Source: Pseudomonas sp. HR96 (GTDB taxonomy: Bacteria > Pseudomonadota > Gammaproteobacteria > Pseudomonadales > Pseudomonadaceae). Taken from it: DNA of 64,000 nt. Shown piece by piece: positions 8,685-20,648 of this stretch. The notes below the pieces were generated by a model. That model did no database searches, had not been told where the DNA came from, and saw only the letters and a program-made list of their open reading frames with translations. The stretch spans positions 5,005,001 through 5,069,000 of the forward strand of contig NZ_CP139141.1 in NCBI RefSeq assembly GCF_034059295.1. The letters run 5' to 3'. Each line of letters opens with the position of its first letter. The stretch's first letter is position 1. The position numbers were made by a program, and so were the translations under genes.

Positions 8685-11508
8685 AGTGACGCACCTCGCC
8701 CGGGCCGCTGATGTTGGTCACGCAGCGGTCGCAGATCTCCGGATGCTCCGGATCGCTGCCGACGGTTTCGATGAAGTGCCAGCAGCGCGCGCACTTGGCG
8801 TGGCCGGACTTGACCACCTTGAGCTTGAGCCCGCCGACCTCGGTGACCACGGCGTCTTGCGGCGCCTGCAGCAGCGGTGCAACGGCCGCCTTGGAGGTAA
8901 TCAGCACGAAGCGCAGTTCGTTGCCGAGCTTGTCCAGGTCGGCTGCCAGGGCCTCTTCGGCGTACAGGGTCACTTCGGCTTGCAGGTTGCCGCCGATGGC
9001 CTTGGCCGCGCGCAGGTTTTCCAGTTCCTTGTTGACCGCAACCTTCACCGCCATGACGCGATCCCAGTAGCCGCGGTCCAGTTCGAAGCCGGCCGGCAGC
9101 TCACTGAGGCCTTCATACCAGGTGTTGAGCATCACCGATTCGTTGCGCTCGCCCGGCAGGTACTGCCACAGCTCGTCGGCGGTGAACGCCAGGATCGGTG
9201 CGATCCAGCGCACCAGCGCTTCGCTGATGTGATAAAGCGCGGTCTGGCAAGAGCGCCGCGCGGTGCTGTTGGCACCGGTGGTGTACTGGCGGTCCTTGAT
9301 GATGTCCAGGTAGAAGCCGCCCAGCTCCTGCACGCAGAAATTGTGCACCTTGGAGTAGACGTTCCAGAAGCGGTACTCGCCGTAGTGCTCCTCGAGCTCG
9401 CGTTGCAACAGCAGCGCGCGGTCGACGGCCCAGCGGTCGAGGGCGATCATCTCTTGCGGCGCCAGCAGGTCGGTGGCCGGGTTGAAGCCGCTCAGGTTGG
9501 AGAGCAGGAAGCGCGCGGTGTTGCGGATGCGCCGGTAGGCGTCGGCGCTGCGCTGCAGGATGGTCTCGGAAACCGCCATCTCGCCCGAGTAGTCGGTGGC
9601 CGAGACCCACAGGCGCATGATGTCGGCGCCCAGGGTGTCGTTGACCTTCTGCGGGGCGATGACGTTGCCCAGCGACTTGGACATCTTGCGGCCGTTCTCG
9701 TCGACGGTGAAGCCGTGGGTCAGCAACTCGCGGTACGGCGCGTGGTTGTCGATGGCGCAGCCGGTCAGCAAGGAGGAGTGGAACCAGCCGCGGTGCTGGT
9801 CCGAACCTTCCAGGTACAGGTCGGCGCGCGGGCCGCTGGCATGGCCCATCGGGTGCGAGCCGCGCAGCACGTGCCAGTGGGTGGTGCCGGAGTCGAACCA
9901 GACGTCGAGGGTGTCGCTGATCTTGTCGTACTGACTGGCTTCGTCGCCCAGCAGTTCGGCGGCGTCGAGCTTGAACCAGGCTTCGATGCCTTGCTGCTCG
10001 ACGCGCTGCGCCACTTCCTCCATCAGCTCGACGGTACGCGGGTGCAGCTCACCGGTGGCCTTGTGCAGGAAGAACGGGATCGGCACGCCCCAGTTGCGTT
10101 GACGCGAGATGCACCAGTCCGGACGGTTGGCGATCATCGAGTGCAGGCGCGCCTGGCCCCAGGCCGGAACGAATCTGGTCTCTTCGATGGCCTTGACTGC
10201 GCGCAGGCGCAGGGTGTCGCCAGTGACCGGCTGCTTGTCCATGCCGACGAACCACTGCGCGGTGGCGCGGTAGATCAGCGGGGTCTTGTGGCGCCAGCAG
10301 TGCATGTAGCTGTGGGTGATGACTTCGCTGTGCAGCAGCGCGCCGACTTCCGTCAGCTTGTCGAGGATCGGCTGGGTGGCCTTGAACACGAACTGGCCAC
10401 CAAAGAACTCCAGCGAGTCGACGTACACGCCGTTGCTCTGCACCGGACCGATGATGTCGTCGTTGCTGCCGCCGTATTGCTTGTAGATATTGAAGTCGTC
10501 GAGGCCATAGGCTGGCGAGCTGTGGACGATACCGGTACCGGCGCCCAGCTCGACGTAGTCGGCCAGGTACACCGGCGACATACGGTCATAGAACGGGTGG
10601 CGGAAGTTGATCTGGTCCAGGGTCTTGCCGACCGTGGTGGCGATCACCGAGCCTTCGAGCTTGTAGCGGGCCAGGCACGACTCGACCAGTTCTTCGGCCA
10701 GCACCAGCAGGCGGTCACCGACGTCGACCAGGGCGTAGGTGAATTCCGGATGGACGTTGAGCGCCTGGTTGGCCGGGATGGTCCACGGGGTGGTGGTCCA
10801 GATGACCGCAGCGGCTGGCTTTTCCAGCCCCGACAGGCCAAAGGCGTCGGCCAGGCTCTGCTGGTCGGCGATCGGGAAGGCGACGTCGAGGGTCGAGGAC
10901 TTCTTGTCCTGGTACTCCACCTCGGCCTCCGCCAGGGCCGAACCGCAGTCGAAGCACCAGTTGACCGGCTTCAGGCCCTTGAACACGAAGCCGCCCTTGA
11001 CCATTTCCGCCAGGGCACGGATTTCACCGGCCTCGTTGACGAAGTTCATGGTCTTGTAGGGATTGGCCCAATCGCCCAGCACGCCGAGGCGGATGAATTC
11101 GGCCTTCTGACCTTCGATCTGCTCGCTGGCGTAGGCGCGGCACAGTTCGCGGGTCTTGTCGCCGCCCAGGTTCTTGCCGTGGGTGACCTCGACCTTGTGC
11201 TCGATCGGCAGGCCGTGGCAGTCCCAGCCCGGCACATAGGGGGCGTCGAACCCGGACAGGGTTTTCGAGCGGACGATCATGTCCTTGAGGATCTTGTTGA
11301 CCGCATGACCGATGTGGATATTGCCGTTGGCGTAGGGCGGGCCGTCGTGCAGGACGAACTTGGGCCGATCCTTGCCGATTTCGCGCAGCTTCTGGTACAG
11401 GCCAATGCTGTCCCAGCGCTGCAGAGTTTGCGGCTCGCGCTGTGGCAGGCCGGCCTTCATCGGGAAGGCGGTGTCCGGAAGGTTTAGCGTGGCTTTGTAG
11501 TCGGTCAT
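8677..11508 (-). CDS. ileS: Isoleucyl-tRNA synthetase
   Basis: 943 residues. HIGH-type motif ([10 protein letters not shown]), editing-domain threonine-rich motif (TTPWTIPAN), KMSKS loop ([10 protein letters not shown]) and a C-terminal zinc knuckle (CARCWHF...CDRC) are all present, as in the bacterial eubacterial-type enzyme. The start at 11508 shares the ATGA overlap with the ribF stop (11505–11508). A longer frame to 11541 would lie within ribF. Confidence 0.98.
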   Translation of the reverse strand: MTDYKATLNLPDTAFPMKAGLPQREPQTLQRWDSIGLYQKLREIGKDRPKFVLHDGPPYANGNIHIGHAVNKILKDMIVRSKTLSGFDAPYVPGWDCHGLPIEHKVEVTHGKNLGGDKTRELCRAYASEQIEGQKAEFIRLGVLGDWANPYKTMNFVNEAGEIRALAEMVKGGFVFKGLKPVNWCFDCGSALAEAEVEYQDKKSSTLDVAFPIADQQSLADAFGLSGLEKPAAAVIWTTTPWTIPANQALNVHPEFTYALVDVGDRLLVLAEELVESCLARYKLEGSVIATTVGKTLDQINFRHPFYDRMSPVYLADYVELGAGTGIVHSSPAYGLDDFNIYKQYGGSNDDIIGPVQSNGVYVDSLEFFGGQFVFKATQPILDKLTEVGALLHSEVITHSYMHCWRHKTPLIYRATAQWFVGMDKQPVTGDTLRLRAVKAIEETRFVPAWGQARLHSMIANRPDWCISRQRNWGVPIPFFLHKATGELHPRTVELMEEVAQRVEQQGIEAWFKLDAAELLGDEASQYDKISDTLDVWFDSGTTHWHVLRGSHPMGHASGPRADLYLEGSDQHRGWFHSSLLTGCAIDNHAPYRELLTHGFTVDENGRKMSKSLGNVIAPQKVNDTLGADIMRLWVSATDYSGEMAVSETILQRSADAYRRIRNTARFLLSNLSGFNPATDLLAPQEMIALDRWAVDRALLLQRELEEHYGEYRFWNVYSKVHNFCVQELGGFYLDIIKDRQYTTGANSTARRSCQTALYHISEALVRWIAPILAFTADELWQYLPGERNESVMLNTWYEGLSELPAGFELDRGYWDRVMAVKVAVNKELENLRAAKAIGGNLQAEVTLYAEEALAADLDKLGNELRFVLITSKAAVAPLLQAPQDAVVTEVGGLKLKVVKSGHAKCARCWHFIETVGSDPEHPEICDRCVTNISGPGEVRHYA

Positions 11509-12455
11509 TTCAGGCTCTTGATTAACGGTTGGTCGTGCCAATGAGCACGAGCGGCGGCGACATCCGCATCGATCGCTGCCTTGAGCGCCTCAAGGGAGGC
11601 GAATCGCTGCTCATCGCGCAGCTTCTGGTGGAAAACCACCGTCAAACGCCGGTCGTAGAGATCCCCGGCAAAGTCCAGCAAATGCACTTCCAGGTGGGCT
11701 CGGCCATCACCTGCAACGGTTGGCCGTACGCCTATGTTGGCGACTCCCGGCCACATCTTGCCGCCGATCGGCACGCTGACCAGGTAGACCCCGGTGAACG
11801 GCACGCGGCGGCGCTTGAGCTGCACGTTGGCGGTCGGCCAACCGAGCTGGCGCGCCAGCTTCTGCCCGTGCAGCACGCGCCCGGCAATGCCGAACGGGCG
11901 GCCCAGCAGCTGCTCGGCCAGGGCGAAATCGGCCACGGCCAGCGCCTTGCGCACCTGCGTGCTGCTGACTCGCACCCCGCCCAGCTCGACGGTCTGCGCC
12001 GCCTCGACGCTGAAGCCGCGCATGGCGCCAGCCTGCAGCAGGAAATCGAAGTCACCGAGGCGGTCGCAGCCGAAGCGGAAGTCGTCGCCGACTTCCAGAT
12101 GACGCACGCCGAGGCCGTCGACGAGGATGGTGTCGACGAACTCGGCGGCACTGAGCTGGCTCAGGCGGTCGTTGAACGACAGGCACAGCACCAGGTCGAC
12201 GCCCTCCTCGGCCAGCAGCTCGAGCTTGTCGCGCAGCCGCGACAGGCGCGCCGGTGCGGTCAGCGGGGCGAAGTACTCGCGCGGCTGCGGCTCGAAAATC
12301 ACCACGCAGGCGGGCACCGCCAACTCGGCGGCACGCTCGCGCAGCCTGGCCAGGATCGCCTGGTGGCCGCGGTGAACGCCGTCGAAATTGCCGATAGTGG
12401 CGACACAGCCCCGATGCTGGGGCCGCAGGTTGTGAAGACCTCGAACCAGCTGCAT
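11505..12455 (-). CDS. ribF: Bifunctional riboflavin kinase/FMN adenylyltransferase RibF
   Basis: 316 residues from the ATG at 12455 ([10 protein letters not shown]). The N-terminal nucleotidyltransferase domain has [14 protein letters not shown]. The C-terminal flavokinase domain has [14 protein letters not shown] and [14 protein letters not shown]. It converts riboflavin to FMN and FAD. It is coupled to ileS by a 4-bp overlap, and murJ lies 94 bp upstream. The frame is open further upstream to 12494, but the shorter start matches the usual RibF N-terminus. Confidence 0.96.
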   Translation of the reverse strand: MQLVRGLHNLRPQHRGCVATIGNFDGVHRGHQAILARLRERAAELAVPACVVIFEPQPREYFAPLTAPARLSRLRDKLELLAEEGVDLVLCLSFNDRLSQLSAAEFVDTILVDGLGVRHLEVGDDFRFGCDRLGDFDFLLQAGAMRGFSVEAAQTVELGGVRVSSTQVRKALAVADFALAEQLLGRPFGIAGRVLHGQKLARQLGWPTANVQLKRRRVPFTGVYLVSVPIGGKMWPGVANIGVRPTVAGDGRAHLEVHLLDFAGDLYDRRLTVVFHQKLRDEQRFASLEALKAAIDADVAAARAHWHDQPLIKSLK

Positions 12456-12549
12456 AACGCGCTTCTTGCTCATAAAGTGGTCGATTATAACCACACCCGG
12501 GCGCCGACGACAGGCGCAGCGTCACCAGCGGTAAAAACCGCCGTGCGGC

Positions 12550-14088
12550 TCATGTCAGGCCGCGGCGGGCGAAGTCCTTGAGGCGAAAGCCCATGGCGAA
12601 CAGCAAACCGAAATACACCAGGACGCCGGCGCCCACTACCAAGCCCAGACGGCCGAAGCGCTGCAGCATGCCGCCGTCGGTCCAGGCCGGCATGACGTGC
12701 ATCAGGCCCAGCAGCACCGCCGACATGGCCAGCACGGCGATCACCAGCTTGACCAGGAACGGCGTCCAGCCCGGCTGCGGCTCGAACAGGTTCTGCTGGC
12801 GCAGCTTCCAGAACAGCAGGCCGGCGTTCATGGTCGCGCCCAGGCTGATCGCCAGTGCCAGGCCAGCATGCTGCAGATGGCTGATCAGCAGCAGGTTGAA
12901 CACCTGGGTCACCACCAGGGTGAACAGGCCGATCTTCACCGGGGTGCGGATGTTCTGCTGGGCGTAGAAACCGGGGGCCAGCACCTTGATCAGGATGATC
13001 CCCAGCAGCCCCACCGAGTAGGCGATCAGCGCGCGCTGGGTCATGGCGGCGTCCAGCGCGCTGAACTTGCCATACTGGAACAGCGCCACGGTCAGCGGCT
13101 CGGCGAGGATGCACAAGGCCAGCGCACAGGGCAGCACCATGACAAAACACAGGCGCAGGCCCCAGTCGAGAATCCGCGAGTACTCGTGGCGGTCCTTGTT
13201 GGCGTAGGTGCGCGCCAGGGTCGGCAGCAGGATGGTGCCCAGGGCCACGCCGAGCACCCCGGACGGCAGCTCCATCAGGCGGTCGGCGTAGTACATCCAC
13301 GACACCGAGCCGGCCACCAGGAAGGAGGCGAAAATGGTGTTGATGATCAGCGAGATCTGGCTGATGGACACGCCGAGGATCGCCGGCAGCATCTGCTTCA
13401 TGACCCGCAGCGCGCCGCTGTCGCGAAAGTTGATGCGCGGCAGCACCAGCATGCCGATCTTCTTCAGGTGCGGCAGCTGGTAGCACAGTTGCAACGCGCC
13501 GCCGACCACCACGGCCCAGCCCAGCGCCATCACCGGCGGATGGAAGTACGGGGTGAGGAAGAGGGCAAAGACGATCATCGACAGGTTGAGCAGGGTCGGG
13601 GTGAAGGCCGGCACCGAAAAGCGGTTCCAGGTGTTGAGGATCGCCCCGACGAAAGACGACATGGAGATCAGCAATATATAGGGGAAGGTCACCCGCAGCA
13701 GGTCGCTGGTGAGCTGGAATTTTTCCGGAGTGGTGGCGAAGCCGGGAGCCGTGGCCCAGATCACCCAAGGCGCGGCGAGCATGCCGGCAACGGTCACCAG
13801 GGTCAGGGCCAGGGTCAGCAGGCCAGCCACATAAGCGACGAAGGTGCGCGTCGCCTCCTCGCCCTTTTGCTGCTTGTATTCGGCCAGGATCGGCACGAAG
13901 GCCTGGGAGAAGGCCCCTTCGGCGAAGATCCGGCGCAGCAGGTTGGGCAGCTTGAAGGCGATGAAGAAGGCGTCGGTGGCCATGCCGGCGCCGAAGATGC
14001 GCGCCACGATGGTATCGCGGACAAAGCCCAGCACCCGCGAGATCATGGTGATGGAGCTGACTGCAGCCAGGGATTTAAGGAGGTTCAT
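12550..14088 (-). CDS. murJ: Lipid II flippase MurJ
   Basis: 512 residues, about 14 hydrophobic segments, MOP-superfamily fold. The conserved start [25 protein letters not shown] and [23 protein letters not shown] are diagnostic. It flips undecaprenyl-linked peptidoglycan precursor across the inner membrane. The start at 14088 is preceded by AAGGAGG-like sequence. It is transcribed away from rpsT, which shares the 252-bp intergenic region. Confidence 0.97.
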   Translation of the reverse strand: MNLLKSLAAVSSITMISRVLGFVRDTIVARIFGAGMATDAFFIAFKLPNLLRRIFAEGAFSQAFVPILAEYKQQKGEEATRTFVAYVAGLLTLALTLVTVAGMLAAPWVIWATAPGFATTPEKFQLTSDLLRVTFPYILLISMSSFVGAILNTWNRFSVPAFTPTLLNLSMIVFALFLTPYFHPPVMALGWAVVVGGALQLCYQLPHLKKIGMLVLPRINFRDSGALRVMKQMLPAILGVSISQISLIINTIFASFLVAGSVSWMYYADRLMELPSGVLGVALGTILLPTLARTYANKDRHEYSRILDWGLRLCFVMVLPCALALCILAEPLTVALFQYGKFSALDAAMTQRALIAYSVGLLGIILIKVLAPGFYAQQNIRTPVKIGLFTLVVTQVFNLLLISHLQHAGLALAISLGATMNAGLLFWKLRQQNLFEPQPGWTPFLVKLVIAVLAMSAVLLGLMHVMPAWTDGGMLQRFGRLGLVVGAGVLVYFGLLFAMGFRLKDFARRGLT

Positions 14089-14260
14089 CGAAAGATTTTC
14101 ATGCCTTGTGGACAAACAGCAGGCCCTGACGCGCTCAGGTATGCGATACTCCGCGCCGCATCAGCAGGCAGAGCCAAAAAGCGCGAGTTTACAGGTCGTG
14201 CGCCAGAAGTGAATCACTTCGAACGCCCGACTACCACTCAGCGGAACGTATCAACCGCCC

Positions 14261-14289
14261 TTGACAACAGATCAACTCATCGGCATGAT
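14261..14289 (+). promoter_or_regulatory. Sigma-70 promoter for rpsT
   Basis: A perfect −35 TTGACA (14261–14266), a 17-bp spacer and CATGAT (14284–14289, 4/6) precede rpsT by about 50 bp. This is a consensus match only. Confidence 0.5.
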
Positions 14290-14340
14290 TCGCGGCCTAT
14301 TTTGTTTGCTATTTAAAAAGTCTTTCCGAGGAGCTCGACG

Positions 14341-14619
14341 GTGGCCAACTCACCTTCTGCCAAAAAACGTGCAAAACAGGCTGAGAAGCGTCGCAGCCAC
14401 AACGCCAGCCTGCGTTCCATGGTCCGTACCTACATCAAGAACGTAGTGAAGGCCATCGACGCCAAGGACGCTGAAAAGGCGCAAAACGCTTACGTTCTGG
14501 CTGTGCCTGTTATCGACCGTCTGGCCGACAAAGGCATCATCCACAAGAACAAGGCTGCTCGTCATAAAAGCCGCCTGAACGGCCACATCAAGGCGCTGAA
14601 CCAAGCTGCTGCAGCTTGA
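14341..14619 (+). CDS. rpsT: 30S ribosomal protein S20
   Basis: 92 residues, highly basic, with the family start [22 protein letters not shown] and end [19 protein letters not shown]. It begins with GTG, not ATG. A weak initiator is a known feature of rpsT in E. coli (UUG there), where S20 represses its own translation. A Shine-Dalgarno GAGGAG lies 8–13 nt upstream. A single-gene unit with its own promoter and terminator. Confidence 0.98.
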   Translation: MANSPSAKKRAKQAEKRRSHNASLRSMVRTYIKNVVKAIDAKDAEKAQNAYVLAVPVIDRLADKGIIHKNKAARHKSRLNGHIKALNQAAAA

Positions 14620-14637
14620 GCTAATCGCCTGATGTAG

Positions 14638-14667
14638 AAAAAACCGGCCCCAGGGCCGGTTTTTTTG
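14638..14667 (+). terminator. Rho-independent terminator of rpsT
   Basis: CCGGCC–CCAG–GGCCGG stem-loop flanked by six A and seven T. The A-tract makes it able to work in both directions. Confidence 0.9.
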
Positions 14668-14709
14668 TGCCTGCAGAAGTCGCGGCATAACTGTTGTCGG
14701 CCAGCGGCG

Positions 14710-14746
14710 GTGGGAGGGGGCAAAGCCCCCGAGAGGCCGCCAGGCC
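14710..14746. repeat. Single REP element
   Basis: The repeat gtgggagggggcaaagcccc followed by cgagaggccgccaggcc, the same family as the paired elements elsewhere in the window. It sits between the rpsT terminator and the end of creA. Confidence 0.7.
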
Positions 14747-14815
14747 GACTTGATCTTCATCATCAACAGCCCGCAGCCACAGCCCGCCCGCCCCCTACAC
14801 CGTCGCCACCCTCCC

Positions 14816-15286
14816 CTATTGGGGCGCAACAGCCGTCCAGGGCAGGATGGGGATCGCCGTCACCGCATTCTGCGGACTGCCCTCGATCATGCGGTCGCTG
14901 TACACCAGGTAAACCAGGGTATTGCGCTTCTTGTCGAGAAAGCGCACCACCTGCATGGTCTTGAACACCAGCGAGGTGCGCTCCTTGAACACCTCGTCGC
15001 CATCCTTGAGCTCCTCCTTGAAATGGATCGGCCCAACCTGGCGGCAGGCAATGGAAGCCTCGGCACGATCTTCGGCCAACCCCAGGCCACCCTTGACCCC
15101 GCCGGTCTTGGCCCGCGACAGGTAGCAGGTCACGCCATCGACCTTGGGATCGTCGAAGGCTTCGACGACGATGCGGTCGTTGGGCCCGAGGAACTTGAAC
15201 ACCGTGGAGACCTGACCGATTTCGTCGGCCCTCGCCGCCATCGGCAGAACCAACAGTGCGGCACATAGCCCTTGAATCAGTCGCAT
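14816..15286 (-). CDS. creA: CreA family exported protein
   Basis: 156 residues. A cleavable signal peptide (residues 1–20, ending ARA) precedes the CreA-family body: [31 protein letters not shown], and a [17 protein letters not shown] end. The molecular role of CreA is unknown. It is the single gene between proB and rpsT, 18 bp downstream of proB, so it may be co-transcribed. Confidence 0.9.
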   Translation of the reverse strand: MRLIQGLCAALLVLPMAARADEIGQVSTVFKFLGPNDRIVVEAFDDPKVDGVTCYLSRAKTGGVKGGLGLAEDRAEASIACRQVGPIHFKEELKDGDEVFKERTSLVFKTMQVVRFLDKKRNTLVYLVYSDRMIEGSPQNAVTAIPILPWTAVAPQ

Positions 15287-15304
15287 GGTTTGTATTTCCT
15301 TGGG

Positions 15305-16423
15305 TCAGACCAGAATCAGATTGTCGCGATGGACCAGCTCGGGCTCGGCGCTGTAGCCCAGCAGGGCCTCGATGGCATCCGAAGGCTGACCGATGATCTT
15401 CTGCGCCTCGGCAGCGCTGTAGTTGGCCAGGCCACGGGCGATCTCGCGCCCGTCAGCTGCCACACAGACGACCATCTCGCCACGGCGAAACGCGCCTTGC
15501 ACCGCTTTCACACCCACCGGCAGCAGGCTCTTGCGCCCGCCCAGCAGGGCCTCGACGGCGCCGTCATCCAGGGTCAGGGTGCCACGGGTCTGCAGATGCC
15601 CGGCCAGCCACTGCTTGCGCGCCGCCAGCATGCCGCGCTCGGGCGACAGCAGCGTGCCGAGGCGCTCGCCGGCCTTGAGGCGATCCAGTACGCGCTCCAG
15701 CCGCCCGCCGACGATCACCGTGTGCGCCCCGGAACGCGCCGCCAGGCGCGCGGCGCGCAGCTTGGTCTGCATACCACCGCGACCCAGCGCACCACCGGTG
15801 CCCCCGGCCACCGCGTCCAGCGCCGGATCGTCCGCACGCGCTTCGTAAATCAGCTTGGCGTCGGGGTTATTGCGCGGATCGGCATCGAACATGCCGTCAC
15901 GGTCGGTGAGGATCACCAGCAAATCGGCCTCCACCAGGTTGGCGACCAGCGCGGCCAGGGTGTCGTTGTCGCCGAAGCGGATCTCGTCGGTGACCACCGT
16001 GTCGTTTTCGTTGATGACCGGCACCACACCCAGCTCGACCAGGGTGCGCAGGGTGCTGCGCGCATTGAGGTAGCGCTTGCGGTCGGAGAGGTCGTCGTGG
16101 GTCAGGAGGATCTGCGCGGTGTGCCGGCCATGCTCGGCAAAGCTCGACTCCCAGGCTTGCACCAGACCCATCTGGCCAATGGCGGCAGCGGCCTGCAGCT
16201 CATGCATGCCACTGGGGCGCTTGGCCCAGCCGAGCCGGCTCATGCCGGCAGCCACGGCACCGGACGAGACCAGCACCAGCTCGACGCCCGCCTCGTGCAA
16301 CGCCACCATCTGCTCGACCCAGACACCCATGGCCGCGCGATCCAGACCCTTGCCGTCGGCGGTCAGCAGCGCGCTGCCGATCTTCACGACCCAGCGCTGG
16401 GCACCTGTCACCTTGCTCCGCAT
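15305..16423 (-). CDS. proB: Glutamate 5-kinase ProB
   Basis: 372 residues. The amino-acid kinase domain has [29 protein letters not shown] and [20 protein letters not shown]-terminal PUA domain (~residues 280–360) follows. It phosphorylates glutamate in the first step of proline synthesis. Two adjacent ATGs (16426 and 16423) could start it. A terminator lies between it and obgE, so it probably has its own promoter. Confidence 0.97.
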   Translation of the reverse strand: MRSKVTGAQRWVVKIGSALLTADGKGLDRAAMGVWVEQMVALHEAGVELVLVSSGAVAAGMSRLGWAKRPSGMHELQAAAAIGQMGLVQAWESSFAEHGRHTAQILLTHDDLSDRKRYLNARSTLRTLVELGVVPVINENDTVVTDEIRFGDNDTLAALVANLVEADLLVILTDRDGMFDADPRNNPDAKLIYEARADDPALDAVAGGTGGALGRGGMQTKLRAARLAARSGAHTVIVGGRLERVLDRLKAGERLGTLLSPERGMLAARKQWLAGHLQTRGTLTLDDGAVEALLGGRKSLLPVGVKAVQGAFRRGEMVVCVAADGREIARGLANYSAAEAQKIIGQPSDAIEALLGYSAEPELVHRDNLILV

Positions 16424-16465
16424 CATTTTGCAACCTATCCCGGGGCTATCTATAGAGTAAGAACC

Positions 16466-16496
16466 AAAAACGCCGCGCCCTGGGGAGGGCGCGGCG
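16466..16496 (-). terminator. Rho-independent terminator between obgE and proB
   Basis: A perfect 10-bp stem (cgccgcgccc 16471–16480 with gggcgcggcg 16487–16496) with a 6-nt loop. Reading on the minus strand it is followed by TTTTT (16470–16466). Confidence 0.88.
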
Positions 16497-16555
16497 TCTT
16501 ATGGTACTACGGAGCCGGGATTTGCGGTGCTCCCCCGTAAAAAGCTGGAGGGCTC

Positions 16556-16617
16556 ATGTGGGAGGGGGCGAAGCCGCTGAAGACCAACAGATCGCGGGCT
16601 GCCGCCCACTCCCACAT
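16556..16617. repeat. Degenerate paired REP element
   Basis: Left arm atgtgggagggggcgaagc; right arm gggctgccgcccactcccacat. Same family as the other REPs, with an imperfect inner stem. It lies between the obgE stop and the terminator. Confidence 0.6.
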
Positions 16618-16640
16618 CAAGCAAGAGCGACCCAGCGCAA

Positions 16641-17948
<1,308 letters not shown>

Positions 17949-18011
17949 TCAACGACACTCGCACCGCCCGCCCACTGCAAACAGCTTTGCAAGAGACTCA
18001 CCCCACAAACG

Positions 18012-18041
18012 AAAAAGCCCCGTCGCGAGACAGGGCTTTTC
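18012..18041 (-). terminator. Hairpin terminator/attenuator after rpmA
   Basis: aaaagccccgtc and gacagggctttt form a 12-bp stem with one mismatch and a 4-nt loop, ending in TTTTT on the minus strand. Partial readthrough into obgE is likely given the conserved rplU–rpmA–obgE order. Confidence 0.85.
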
Positions 18042-18055
18042 CAGCGATCTCGCGA

Positions 18056-18313
18056 TTAAGCCGCGACAACGCTCACGTAACGACGACCGAAGGCGCCTTT
18101 CACTTCAAACTTGATCACGCCTTCGACTTTGGCGAACAGGGTGTGATCTTTACCCATGCCAACACCGTAACCGGCGTGGAATTGGGTGCCGCGCTGACGC
18201 ACGATGATGTTGCCCGCTTTGATAGCCTGGCCGCCATACATCTTCACGCCAAGGCGTTTGGCTTCTGAGTCGCGACCGTTACGGGTACTACCACCAGCTT
18301 TTTTGTGTGCCAT
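18056..18313 (-). CDS. rpmA: 50S ribosomal protein L27
   Basis: 85 residues. The family start is [21 protein letters not shown], and [13 protein letters not shown] is intact. L27's N-terminus lies at the peptidyl-transferase centre. It is 33 bp downstream of rplU in the same unit. Confidence 0.98.
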   Translation of the reverse strand: MAHKKAGGSTRNGRDSEAKRLGVKMYGGQAIKAGNIIVRQRGTQFHAGYGVGMGKDHTLFAKVEGVIKFEVKGAFGRRYVSVVAA

Positions 18314-18346
18314 GAGTCAATTCTCCTAGAGAGGATTAGGCTGAAA

Positions 18347-18661
18347 TTAAGCCTGAATACCGGTGATTTTGATCTCGGTGTACCACTGGCGGTGGCCCAT
18401 ACGCTTCATGTGGTGCTTACGACGACGGAACTTGATGATGCGGACTTTATCGTGACGACCTTGGGAGATCACTTCAGCCACAACGGTAGCGCCGGCAACA
18501 ACAGGAGCGCCGATGTTCACGTCGTCGCCGTTGGCAACCAACAGAACGCGGTCAAAAGTCACGGATTCGCCAGTGGCGATTTCCAGTTTTTCGATTTTCA
18601 GGTATTCACCTGGGGCGACCTTGTATTGCTTGCCACCAGTAACGATTACTGCGTACGACAT
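18347..18661 (-). CDS. rplU: 50S ribosomal protein L21
   Basis: 104 residues from the ATG at 18661 ([15 protein letters not shown]). [15 protein letters not shown] and a TEIKITGI end are diagnostic of L21. The frame is open upstream to 18847, but that region contains the promoter. First gene of rplU–rpmA. Confidence 0.98.
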   Translation of the reverse strand: MSYAVIVTGGKQYKVAPGEYLKIEKLEIATGESVTFDRVLLVANGDDVNIGAPVVAGATVVAEVISQGRHDKVRIIKFRRRKHHMKRMGHRQWYTEIKITGIQA

Positions 18662-18792
18662 GGTATTTCTCCGATAATCCTGCTCACCCAGCTCTTTATA
18701 AGTAGAGTGTCGGCTGGCATGGCTGCATGGGATGGAACGACCCAAATGCAATTGCGTAAGGCAGGTGCTGCCCAGGAAGTTCAGGGTGCGCG

Positions 18793-18821
18793 ATTGTACG
18801 CAAGGCGCGCAGTCCTTGCAA
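18793..18821 (-). promoter_or_regulatory. Sigma-70 promoter for rplU–rpmA
   Basis: On the minus strand, TTGCAA (18816–18821), a 17-bp spacer and TACAAT (18793–18798, 5/6). It gives a leader of about 125 nt before rplU. Among the best consensus matches in the window. Confidence 0.7.
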
Positions 18822-18838
18822 GAGCCCCGAGTGTTGCC

Positions 18839-18867
18839 TTGACACACCCCAGCCTGAGACCTAGCAT
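18839..18867 (+). promoter_or_regulatory. Sigma-70 promoter for ispB
   Basis: TTGACA (18839–18844), a 17-bp spacer and TAGCAT (18862–18867, 4/6). The −35 lies only 17 bp from the −35 of the divergent rplU promoter. Confidence 0.6.
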
Positions 18868-18899
18868 GCCGCGCAACCCTTTTGGAGCACCTCTCGCTG

Positions 18900-19868
18900 A
18901 TGCAACCCCAAGCCTTCTACCGCGCGGTGGCGGACGATTTCAAAGCCGTCGACGAGATCATCAAGAAGCAGTTGACCTCGCGCGTACCGCTGGTGTCGAA
19001 AATCGGCGATTACATCACCTCGGCCGGCGGCAAGCGCCTGCGTCCTTTATTAGTATTGCTCTGCGGCAAAGCCTTGGGGCGAGAAGGCGACGACCTGCGT
19101 CTGCTGGCCGCCACCATCGAGTTTCTGCACACCGCCACCCTGCTGCACGACGACGTGGTCGATATGTCCGGCATGCGCCGTGGGCGCTCCACCGCCAATG
19201 CCATGTGGGGCAACGCGCCCAGCGTGCTGGTGGGTGACTTCCTGTATTCGCGCTCGTTCGAGATGATGGTCGAACTGGGCTCGATGCCGGTCATGCGCAT
19301 CCTGTCCCAGGCTACCCGCATCATCGCCGAGGGCGAAGTGCTGCAGCTGTCCAAGGTGCGCGACGCCAGCACCAGCGAAGAAACCTACATGGAAGTCATC
19401 CGCGGCAAGACCGCGATGCTCTTCGAGGCTTCAACCCACAGCGCCGCCGCCCTGGCCGAGGCCAGCGACGAACAGCGCGAGGCCCTGCGCACCTTCGGCG
19501 ATCACCTGGGCGTGGCCTTCCAACTGGTCGACGACCTGCTCGACTACCGTGGCGACGCCGAGACCCTGGGCAAGAACGTCGGCGACGACCTCGCCGAAGG
19601 CAAGCCGACCCTGCCGCTGATCTACACCATGCGCGAAGGCACCGCCGAACAGGCTGCGCTGGTGCGCCGGGCGATCCAGAAGGGCGGCATCGAAGACCTG
19701 GAGAGCATCCGCGAAGCGGTGGAAAGCTCCGGCGCGCTGGACTACACCGCCCGCCTGGCCCAGGACTACGTAGCCCGCGCCATCGAATGCCTGAGTGCAC
19801 TGCCGGCCAGCGAGTATCGCGATGCGCTGATCGAACTGAGCCAGTTCGCGGTCGCGCGCGCCCATTGA
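18900..19868 (+). CDS. ispB: Octaprenyl/nonaprenyl diphosphate synthase IspB
   Basis: 322 residues. Both aspartate-rich motifs of trans-prenyl synthases are present: LLHDDVVD (first) and QLVDDLLDY (second), plus GGKRLRPLL. It makes the ubiquinone side chain. The ATG at 18900 has GGAG 12–15 nt upstream; an in-frame TTG at 18882 is less likely. It is divergent from rplU, a conserved arrangement. Confidence 0.96.
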   Translation: MQPQAFYRAVADDFKAVDEIIKKQLTSRVPLVSKIGDYITSAGGKRLRPLLVLLCGKALGREGDDLRLLAATIEFLHTATLLHDDVVDMSGMRRGRSTANAMWGNAPSVLVGDFLYSRSFEMMVELGSMPVMRILSQATRIIAEGEVLQLSKVRDASTSEETYMEVIRGKTAMLFEASTHSAAALAEASDEQREALRTFGDHLGVAFQLVDDLLDYRGDAETLGKNVGDDLAEGKPTLPLIYTMREGTAEQAALVRRAIQKGGIEDLESIREAVESSGALDYTARLAQDYVARAIECLSALPASEYRDALIELSQFAVARAH

Positions 19869-19875
19869 TCAACAC

Positions 19876-19900
19876 GCCGGCCCGGTACTGCCGGGCCGGC
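19876..19900 (+). terminator. Strong GC hairpin after ispB (no T-run)
   Basis: A perfect 10-bp inverted repeat (gccggcccgg / ccgggccggc) with a 5-nt loop starts 7 bp after the ispB stop. No U-tract follows, so it could stabilise the 3' end or reduce readthrough into yjdM. Confidence 0.5.
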
Positions 19901-19931
19901 GCCTGTCATTCCCCCGCCCCAGAGGACGCCT

Positions 19932-20273
19932 GTGAGCACCCTGCCCGCCTGCCCGAAATGCAATTCGCCCTACACCTACGAAGATGGCACCCAGCTGGTC
20001 TGCCCCGAATGCAGCCACGAATGGTCGGCCGGCGGTGAGGCCGAGGCGGCTGGCGACAGCAAGGTGATCAAGGATTCGGTCGGCAACGTGCTGACCGACG
20101 GCGACACCATCACCGTGATCAAGGACCTCAAGGTCAAGGGCTCATCCCTGGTGGTGAAGGTCGGCACCAAGGTCAAGAACATCCGCCTGGTGGATGGCGA
20201 CCATGACATCGACTGCAAGATCGATGGCATCGGCGCGATGAAGCTGAAGTCGGAGTTTGTGCGCAAGGTCTGA
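19932..20273 (+). CDS. yjdM: Zinc-ribbon protein YjdM (PhnA family)
   Basis: 113 residues, GTG start. The N-terminal zinc ribbon has two cysteine pairs (ACPKCNSPY and [10 protein letters not shown]). The SH3-like PhnA domain follows ([36 protein letters not shown]). The old link to alkylphosphonate use is not supported for this family and its role is unclear. Confidence 0.93.
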   Translation: MSTLPACPKCNSPYTYEDGTQLVCPECSHEWSAGGEAEAAGDSKVIKDSVGNVLTDGDTITVIKDLKVKGSSLVVKVGTKVKNIRLVDGDHDIDCKIDGIGAMKLKSEFVRKV

Positions 20274-20303
20274 AGCCGCCGCCGTCTTTGCGATAAAACG
20301 GGC

Positions 20304-20333
20304 TTGCTATTCTTTGAATAAGAATTATTCTCA
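20304..20333 (+). promoter_or_regulatory. Fur box overlapping a promoter
   Basis: TAAGAAT-T-ATTCTCA (20319–20333) matches the 7-1-7 Fur site TGAnAATnATTnTCA as an inverted repeat with one mismatched pair. It covers a plausible −10 (TATTCT, 20326–20331) set 16 bp from TTGCTA (20304–20309). This geometry fits iron-dependent repression of the gene at 20359. It is inferred from sequence. Confidence 0.75.
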
Positions 20334-20358
20334 TTGAATGCATTCAAGGAGAATCGCC

Positions 20359-20601
20359 ATGACCTATCTGATCGACGCCTGGCTGGACCGCCCACATCCC
20401 TACCTGCGCATTCTCAATCGCGAGACGGGCCAGGTGTGTGCGGTGCTGGAGGAAGAAGCGCTGGACGAGCTGCGCGACCAAGGGGACCTGGACATGAACG
20501 GCTTGTCGTCCAGCGAGCCGATCGTGCTCAAGGAGCTGGTGCGCAATCTGTTTCTGTTCTGCTATGCCCGGGCGTTGCGGCCGGCCAGTGAGCTGCATTG
20601 A
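20359..20601 (+). CDS. Small conserved protein under Fur control (PA4570 position)
   Basis: 80 residues, no signal peptide or membrane segment, acidic. It starts MTYLIDAWLDRPHPYLRILN and has a clear AAGGAG Shine-Dalgarno. I do not recognise a domain. It occupies the place of an uncharacterised small gene (PA4570, from memory) between ispB and the FKBP gene. The Fur box 26 bp upstream suggests expression when iron is scarce. The function is unknown. Confidence 0.8.
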   Translation: MTYLIDAWLDRPHPYLRILNRETGQVCAVLEEEALDELRDQGDLDMNGLSSSEPIVLKELVRNLFLFCYARALRPASELH

Positions 20602-20605
20602 GCAA

Positions 20606-20637
20606 GGTGCTCGGGAACGGTTCTGCCGGTTCCCGAG
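20606..20637. terminator. Shared hairpin between convergent genes
   Basis: A perfect 11-bp inverted repeat (tgctcgggaac / gttcccgagca) with a 10-nt loop lies between the small Fur-box gene and the convergent fklB stop. There is no T-run, so termination strength is uncertain. Confidence 0.6.
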
Positions 20638-20648
20638 CAAGCTCGGTG

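Noticed and set aside
8596..11487. 963-residue frame antisense to ileS
   Set aside because: IleS is certain and complete; the antisense frame has shadow composition and no ribosome site.
18305..19237. 310-residue plus-strand frame across rplU and ispB
   Set aside because: It reads through rplU antisense and ispB out of frame, over two promoters.
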